Below are positions 57,716 through 64,000 of a DNA stretch of 64,000 nt, piece after piece. Within the stretch, counting starts at the first letter, position 1, and every line of letters begins with the position of its first letter. The stretch covers positions 116,183,831 through 116,247,830 of the forward strand of contig NC_045441.1 in assembly GCF_002776525.5 (NCBI RefSeq), given 5' to 3'. Below the pieces are notes generated by a model. It had not been told where the DNA came from. It ran no database searches and saw only the letters and a program-made list of their open reading frames with translations. This DNA comes from Piliocolobus tephrosceles. Lineage: Eukaryota; Chordata; Mammalia; Primates; Cercopithecidae. A program made the position numbers and the translations under genes.

Positions 57716-60700
57716 TAGGTTAGAAATTAACTAAGGGATCGGTAGTCCTACAAATGCGTGAGAAAACCTCTTTAGGGGGGACACAGTGCTCTGGTCTTGC
57801 CCAGTCCTCCTCCTGACTGTGATATGTTTTTGCCTCAGGAATGTCAGATGAGGTCTCAGACAAGGTTCTAGACAAGGGAAAGCACAATATTAAACAAATG
57901 ATAATGATGGGTCTTCAACCAAGTTTTCATTTCCTCTGATAATCCAGTTCCATCATCCTATCAGCCTAACTGTTATCCTATTTAGTTTTCATGGCCACTT
58001 TTCCTTCTAACTTCTAATGGGTTACAAAATATAGTTAAGATTATGAGCCTGATAATTCCTATCAATTATTAAATGTTTCATGTGAGCCGAGTATTATAGG
58101 TGACATTCAGAGTCAGAATTCTTGGAGATCCCTACTTTTCACCTTGCAGCTGAGGTGTATTTTGTATTCATAATCTTTGCTCTGTGTTATACCCTGGCCT
58201 GTTCCTGAACTCTCTCTTTCTCTGCTTTTCCAAGTCTCCTCTGTCCCCATCCATCTGGCACTCATATACCCGCCTCACCTCTCCTTCCACCTCTCTCCAG
58301 CAGGTTCACTGCTTGGTACGGATGGAGAGATACTTTTGAAGTTTCCAGAAAATGCTCTCAAGGGCAATGAAACAATTTGTCTGTAAGCAGAGCTGATACT
58401 GAATGCCTTGGAATGGAAGTAAAATTTAGAATATCCAAGGGAAAAAAAGGCATTAGTTAAAATAGAGGATGATTTTTAAAATAATTATCAGGAGTAATGG
58501 GAAATAAAGATTTTCAAGGTGTGTCAGAGCTAACGAGCCACAGCATATGACAAGAGCTCCTATAATTGCTAAGAAAGAAAATACAAGAGTATATTTTATT
58601 CTCTTCCAAACACAAATTCAATGATGTGCTTTGAATCAGTACATGAAAACACTCGGGTTGCAAAGATTCTGTGAAAAATAGTAATCTCTAGGGGCTTATA
58701 GATTAATCCTTACCCAAGGCATGCTTTTGCATGCTTAGTATAAATTATTCTTTATAAAATTGCATTGAGCATAATAGGACATGTAGCTTGTAACTAGGTT
58801 AACAAACAACAGATTAATAGCATTTCATGTCATTCATAGATAACTAAAAAGTCAAAAGCCCAAAATAGTAATCGAGAATTTATAAAACATTGCTTCAAAC
58901 AGAAGTCAAGTTCTGTCCTTCATGTTTTGGAAAATACTGGTATTATCTCAATAATTTCAGAGGGCAGAAGTCTCACCAAGACAACTGAACAATGTAAATA
59001 TGTCTTTATAATTCTTTATTTTCTAGTTTGAAGTTGTAAAAAAAAAAAATCTCATAGGAAGAAAAACACAGTCTCCTGCAACAATCTGAGTTACTAATGA
59101 GTCCACTGCTTCCTCAATCTCACACAACATTCTAGACAAATGCCTCAGTCAGTGCTATTTAGTGACATCAGCTCACATTGCAATATATTTTCTGATGTGT
59201 ATAATAAATTACAAATACTTAATAATTTATCATGGTTGCTTTGAGGGCATCACACAGCACTTAGCATCTAACTCAAAATAACTATTGCCCTCCTCACAGC
59301 AAATTCCAAAGCCCTCATTTTTCTATCTACTTTGCTAACTAACATTCCTTTTAATCTTTAATTTCTCCTGGAAATTTTAAAATAGCATCTTAGAAAGAAA
59401 CTTAAGGGTAATGTTGGGTCAACCTTACCAATGCAGGAGTCTCACTAGCATCTCTAAAAGATGGCCATAAATGATTTTTTCTATCCTCCTCAAGAATAGA
59501 ATATGTTTTATGTTGGTTGGTAGGTTGACTACTCTGTTTAGTTTGCCTTTGCTATGAGTCTTTCTTAAGAATCGATTAAGTTAATTGCGGCATTCGGACA
59601 TTTATTTAAAGGGCGGTGGAAACCAAAGTATGTAAAGGCTAATACTCTTCAATGCCAAAAGTAAGAAAGCTAAGAAAGGTCAATAAATGATTAACTTGTT
59701 TATCCTTAGTTAATATAAAATAAAGGATGTATTTTTAGCTGACAAACTAAATTCAAGGTTGGCATTACACAAAAATAATCACAGACAACTGAATAAAGAA
59801 TTACCACAGTGTTATTTATTTAAGACACGTTCTTGTGTATCCACGGTTGATCAACATACAGGATTCTGTGAAAAACTATTTTATAAAAGCATAGTGTTCA
59901 CCCTTAAAGAGTACACTATCTTGCTAGAGAAAATAAACAGACATACATATTAAGGCGTATTATTGCATTCAAAGGATAGCAAGTAAATAATATACAAATA
60001 TGCCTGGAGACTACAAATTCAGTTTAATGAAATGACTTAAGCACTTTCTTCTCTCCACTTTCTTGGAGAGGTACAGGTCTTATAAATTAGGATATGTGAA
60101 AAAAGAATAATAGTCCCTTACAACCAGGCAGAAGTGAATATTATCAGGTTGCATAAAGAAGAAAATTTCAAAAGAACTGTCAGAAATGAATTTGTGCAAT
60201 TCAGATTGTGGAGGCAAGAAAAATAGAGACAGATGGATTCCCTCAAATGTCCAATTAAGACCACATTGGCTATGAAATGAAGTACAGAAGATCTCAGGTT
60301 GTGGAGTTATATCATATCAAGAAGTAATAAGTTAACTGAGCTGTCAGAGTTCTAGTGGCTGAAACCTATTCCTATCCAGGAAAGGCTAAAACCAGAATGA
60401 GGATGACTCTGATAGTAAAAAGCCCAAAATTCTTTCTCTAAGGAATTATGTGTGCTCACTCCTAGAAAGACCCATCCTCTCACAGTTACAAGAATGACGC
60501 CTTCAGCCTCACAAACACAGCTGCAATATGGCTTAGCCTCCAGCAGAATGCAATTGACAGAAACATATTTATCTTCCTCTTCTCCAGAGAATAATTTTAA
60601 AGGGACTGGATTCAACGCTACAGAAAAGCAACGGGAGGGCTCCTTTAGGTTGTACAGTCAGGTGAGAAGAGCAACGCAGGCGAATAGTACATCCTGGAAA

Positions 60701-60985
60701 GAGTTAGGAACATAGATTAAGGATTGGATGAATGTTATCTGGAAATTTCCTCTAGTCAGGTAAAAGCTGAACACACCAAGCTCTGTGACTTGGTCCAGTC
60801 TCTGTTCCGTTCACACTTTACTGGCTACTTTTAACTATTCTCTATGTAGCCTTCTCTGAACCCACATTTACCAATCCCAATTAAATTCTCATAGCACTTG
60901 GTATTCTTAGCACTAATCACAGCTTACAGGTTGATAACGCTGGACACACCAGCTGATTATGTAAGAGGACAGTGGGGAAGTCAAG
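57716..60985. other. GRM8: Intronic sequence, nothing recognised
   Basis: AT-rich, with short homopolymers such as A11 near 59039. No exon, RNA gene or assigned repeat. The 87-codon frames at 60352-60715, one on each strand, overlap and are unsupported. Confidence 0.55.
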
Positions 60986-61175
60986 GGCTCTGTGCTGTGG
61001 AGAGAAATGCTAGGGTTCAAATTTTGGTTCCAACAATTCCTATTTGTACATAAATGTATTTCATACCTCACAATGTTATTGTAAAGATTAACAACCAGTA
61101 CACGTAAAGGATGCAGAAAAATGTCTGTCATGTGATATGGGCTCAATAAATATAGGGTAACATCCATGGACCCAT
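60986..61175 (+). repeat. MIR-like relic
   Basis: 'ggttcaaattttggttccaa', 'gtatttcatacctcacaatg' and 'ttattgtaaagattaacaac' fit the MIR layout, with large divergence in the centre. Confidence 0.45.
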
Positions 61176-64000
61176 GAGAGCAGGAACCACGTCTGTTTCA
61201 TTCTCTACCACCTCTCTGGGGCTAGTACAGTGTTTAGGAAGCAGCAGAGCTTGGTGAATACATGTGGAGGGCATGAATACTTAATCACTTCATTCTTTGC
61301 TACCCATTAAGCCCTTGATATATTTGTTGATACATATTTACTGTGTCCCCTTATTCCCCAGTTGCTAGGGTTAAGACATTATTCCTTTTGTATGATGCAT
61401 ACAACTCTTCATGACGTTGATACTTAAACTTAACCAAGTACTTGCCCAAATACTTAAGGAGTCAAATTTAAAGAAATGTGGATGGAGGCAAAATCCCCCA
61501 GAGTTCTCAACTATGCTATCAAGATGCTTCTACATTAATAAAATGGATATAAAAACACATAGTTCTAGCATATATTTAAGAAGGCAAAGAAATGGTTTAT
61601 TCCCCTAACTTATCAACTGAGAGTCTTTCAGCCACAAAATGTAATTATTTAGCCCCACTCTAAATCATTCATAAAAATGTTCAATGATGGGTCTCCACAG
61701 CATGCTTATGACTTTTTAAAATTGACTTTAATAATGGTGTACACGGAGGTTAAACCACAGAGTTAAAAGTGGACACACTGGTAATATCTAAGCCAGAGAA
61801 ATAGCAATACAAAAAAATTGAAAGGCAAATGAATAAAATATATCTTCAAATGACTGGCAACATTGAAGTCAAAAAAACACTAAATAGTATGAAGTTACAC
61901 TTAAGGGTCAGAGACAGAAATCTCAGATACTTTGTGCCTTCGGTTAGGGTCAAAAGAGAGACAGCAAACACTTACATGGGTCAAACAAGACATGGGCAGA
62001 AACCAGAATGGTTCGCTGGTAGGACTGGATCTAAAGGAGGTAGTTTTTTTTGTGATATGATTTCTAGCTTTCTGAGGGAAAACAATATTCCTTAGCATAA
62101 ATCTCACAGTTAAAGCTTAATTTCTTTGACTAAGATAGTATATAGTTCTCAAAGAGGAATACTTTGACTCCTTGGAGGTTTGGAGCCATGTGTCAAAAGA
62201 TTGTGCAAAGCCACAGGATAAACATAGCTTATTTTCCTGCAAATCGTGTTTTTCTTAAGTATTGGAAGCATATGGAGATGAACGTTTTAACTGGTAGCAA
62301 TTTAGATCTTTCGTTCACATAACAAATGAATAAATTGTGCTGTAGAATGCAAGATTTCCATGAATTTTTAAAAACAAAGCATGAAACTACAGAGAGGCAT
62401 CATGCTTGTGTAGATCACTTTAGGCTACCTAGGGCTTTGGGTTGAAGAGGCAAAGACGCAAAAACAAGAGGGAAAGGAAGTGAAGGACACAAAGACACAG
62501 TTCACTGTTGTGGCTGAGACCCAGAATTCCTTACCTCAGAACTACTAACAGCAAAGGTGGCAGAGATACCGTGGTAGAGACTGCGAAACGCAAACTTACT
62601 AGAACCGGCGACCTTCAACACCCACGCAGGATGGCAGCAACTAAAGCTCACAAAACACTAGAAAAGTATGTTATCAGAGTTGAGGAGATGCTATGTGGAC
62701 ATAGGGAAGGAGCACAACAATTTCAAGGTTGGAATGAGACAAAGGCCAGAGCATCAGAACTGCAGTTACTTGTCAACTCACCAAATGGTGAGGGATGCAA
62801 AGGCACAGGTGTGCACACTCACAAGGTTCAGAAGTGAATTTTAACAACTGTGTGTTAGAGATGATAACAGTTCAACTAAGATAGCAAGGAAATTGCTTAT
62901 AGATGTCCACATGAACTTAGCACATCAGAAAACAATACACATGTATACCTTTCAAACCACATTTTCCAATCCTACTCACTTTCCCAGGCTCGATGCCACC
63001 TCTGTGTTTTCCTCCTCCTCTAACCTAAATAAACCTTGTTCCTCAGTGTAAACTCAGAAGGCAGTTTTGTCTACAGGTTTAGTGTTTTCAGGGGCAGCAG
63101 AGATTCAGACAGGGTAAGCTGGCCGCTCAGCTCATCACTTTTACTTCTTCATTCACCAGCATAAGTGTGCTTGCTCTCAGGCACACATTACCGCTACCAA
63201 GTCTGAATTACTCTATCTGGGCTGGCAATGATAGCAGTATTAAGAAAAGATAAAAAACCATCTAAATCATGCTGCTTGGAACTAGTTATAAGCACCTTTT
63301 CAGACGAAGAATTTTCATGATGAAATTATAATGTGGTTGGCTGAAAGGAACTCAGAAAATGATGGATATTTGAACTTAAAACATTTGACCACTTGTCCTG
63401 TGATTTTTTTTTCTTAAAACTCAATTCACATTGTATTTGTAAGAACACAAGGAGAGAGCTGAGTAACAAGACCAGAAGGAGATTTTTCTTTCCTATCACT
63501 TTTCATGATGGATAGGCTCCTTAGGAAAGAGAAAATATTTAAGGGCCTGCCACGACTCCAGTCATGTTTTAACCTCATTTTATAATCCGTCAGCAGGATT
63601 TGTTAGAGACTATCTGACTCCCCCCACTATCCACTCTTCACTCTTCCTTTTGGTTATAGATTTCCCTGAATTTTATTTAGGCAAATAGCTATCCCACTAG
63701 AGACTATATCTCCCTACTTCCACCAGCCTCCTTTGCACCTCGGAGTGGTTAAAGGACTAAGCTTTGGCCAATAAGGTATAACCAGGAAGGATGTGCATAC
63801 CTTTCAGCTCATGTTTCCTAAGGACAATGTTCACCCTCCACTTTCTCTCCCCACTGCCCCTTCCTGCAGACTGGAATGTGAGCAGGATTATGGGAGCCAG
63901 TTTCAGTGCTGCAGCTGAGAGCAACCCCAGGGGACTCAGCAGAGTAACAAACAGAAGGAATCAGGGCTTTCTCTAGTCAATGTTGCAGAGCGGAAGTACC
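61176..64000. other. GRM8: Intronic sequence, nothing recognised
   Basis: No exon of GRM8 or other gene is visible to the window end. The longest open frame (62508-62837, 109 codons) has no recognisable domain, no plausible splice context and no conserved neighbour. Confidence 0.55.

Noticed and set aside
62508..62837. 109-codon open frame
   Set aside because: Chance-length frame with no motif I recognise and no conserved or spliced context.
1..64000. Further GRM8 exons in the window
   Set aside because: The preceding exon and the next one (from LERIARDSS onward) each exceed 60 codons and would appear as open minus-strand frames; none of the minus-strand frames matches.
1..64000. MIR592, a microRNA known within a GRM8 intron
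   Set aside because: I looked by eye for its mature sequence and complement and did not find it. A systematic search would settle it.
1..64000. CRISPR arrays, bacterial operons, tRNA or rRNA genes
   Set aside because: None seen; the exon-intron structure and SINE/LINE content are mammalian.

Overview
This is a mammalian, primate, nuclear window. It is intron-rich, AT-rich and full of primate Alu and L1 insertions, with no bacterial-style coding. The only host protein-coding signal is three consecutive exons on the minus strand at 31033-33044. Their splice sites, phases and translated residues match the metabotropic glutamate receptor 8 gene (GRM8). They encode about residues 244-385, part of the extracellular glutamate-binding Venus-flytrap domain. 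Everything else in the 64 kb appears to be intron of that gene: more than 30 kb on the 5' side of the exon cluster (33045-64000) and more than 31 kb on the 3' side (1-31032). The lineage is probably an Old World monkey rather than human. The Alu at 50218-50513 has perfect 17-bp target-site duplications and lacks the 12 bases of the usual AluY segment after GAGACC. I recall that deletion as the mark of the cercopithecid AluYRd group. A 5'-truncated L1 at 6583-8963 still has an open ORF2 tail, so it is also young. Layout in order: 1-5049, intron with MIR/L2/hAT relics; 5050-5685, a head-to-head inverted Alu pair; 6583-8963, the young L1 inserted in an old MIR; 9000-25000, mostly unassigned intron with L2, MIR and hAT fragments; 25108-25394, a young AluY; 27000-30450, an L1 3' end, L2 relics and two Alus; 31033-33044, the GRM8 exons; 34390-36000, an MLT1-type LTR and a 315-bp purine tract; 40176-40912, an ERVL-type (MLT2-like) LTR with an Alu inside; 42452-43231, an L1 fragment plus an unexplained open segment; 46900-50513, an A30 run, an MLT1-type LTR, an old L1M relic, an MST-type LTR and the AluYRd-like insertion; 53720-57206, L2, AluJ, L1, Alu and a hAT element split by an Alu; 57210-64000, mostly unassigned intron. 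I found no self-contained undescribed system. The most informative points are the splice architecture around the GRM8 exons (a T18 acceptor tract, a weak donor, a UG repeat near a frame-neutral exon), a possible coding difference in GRM8, the lineage-marking retroelements, the long purine tract and one candidate antisense exon. All repeat family names are from recognition by eye, not from a database search.
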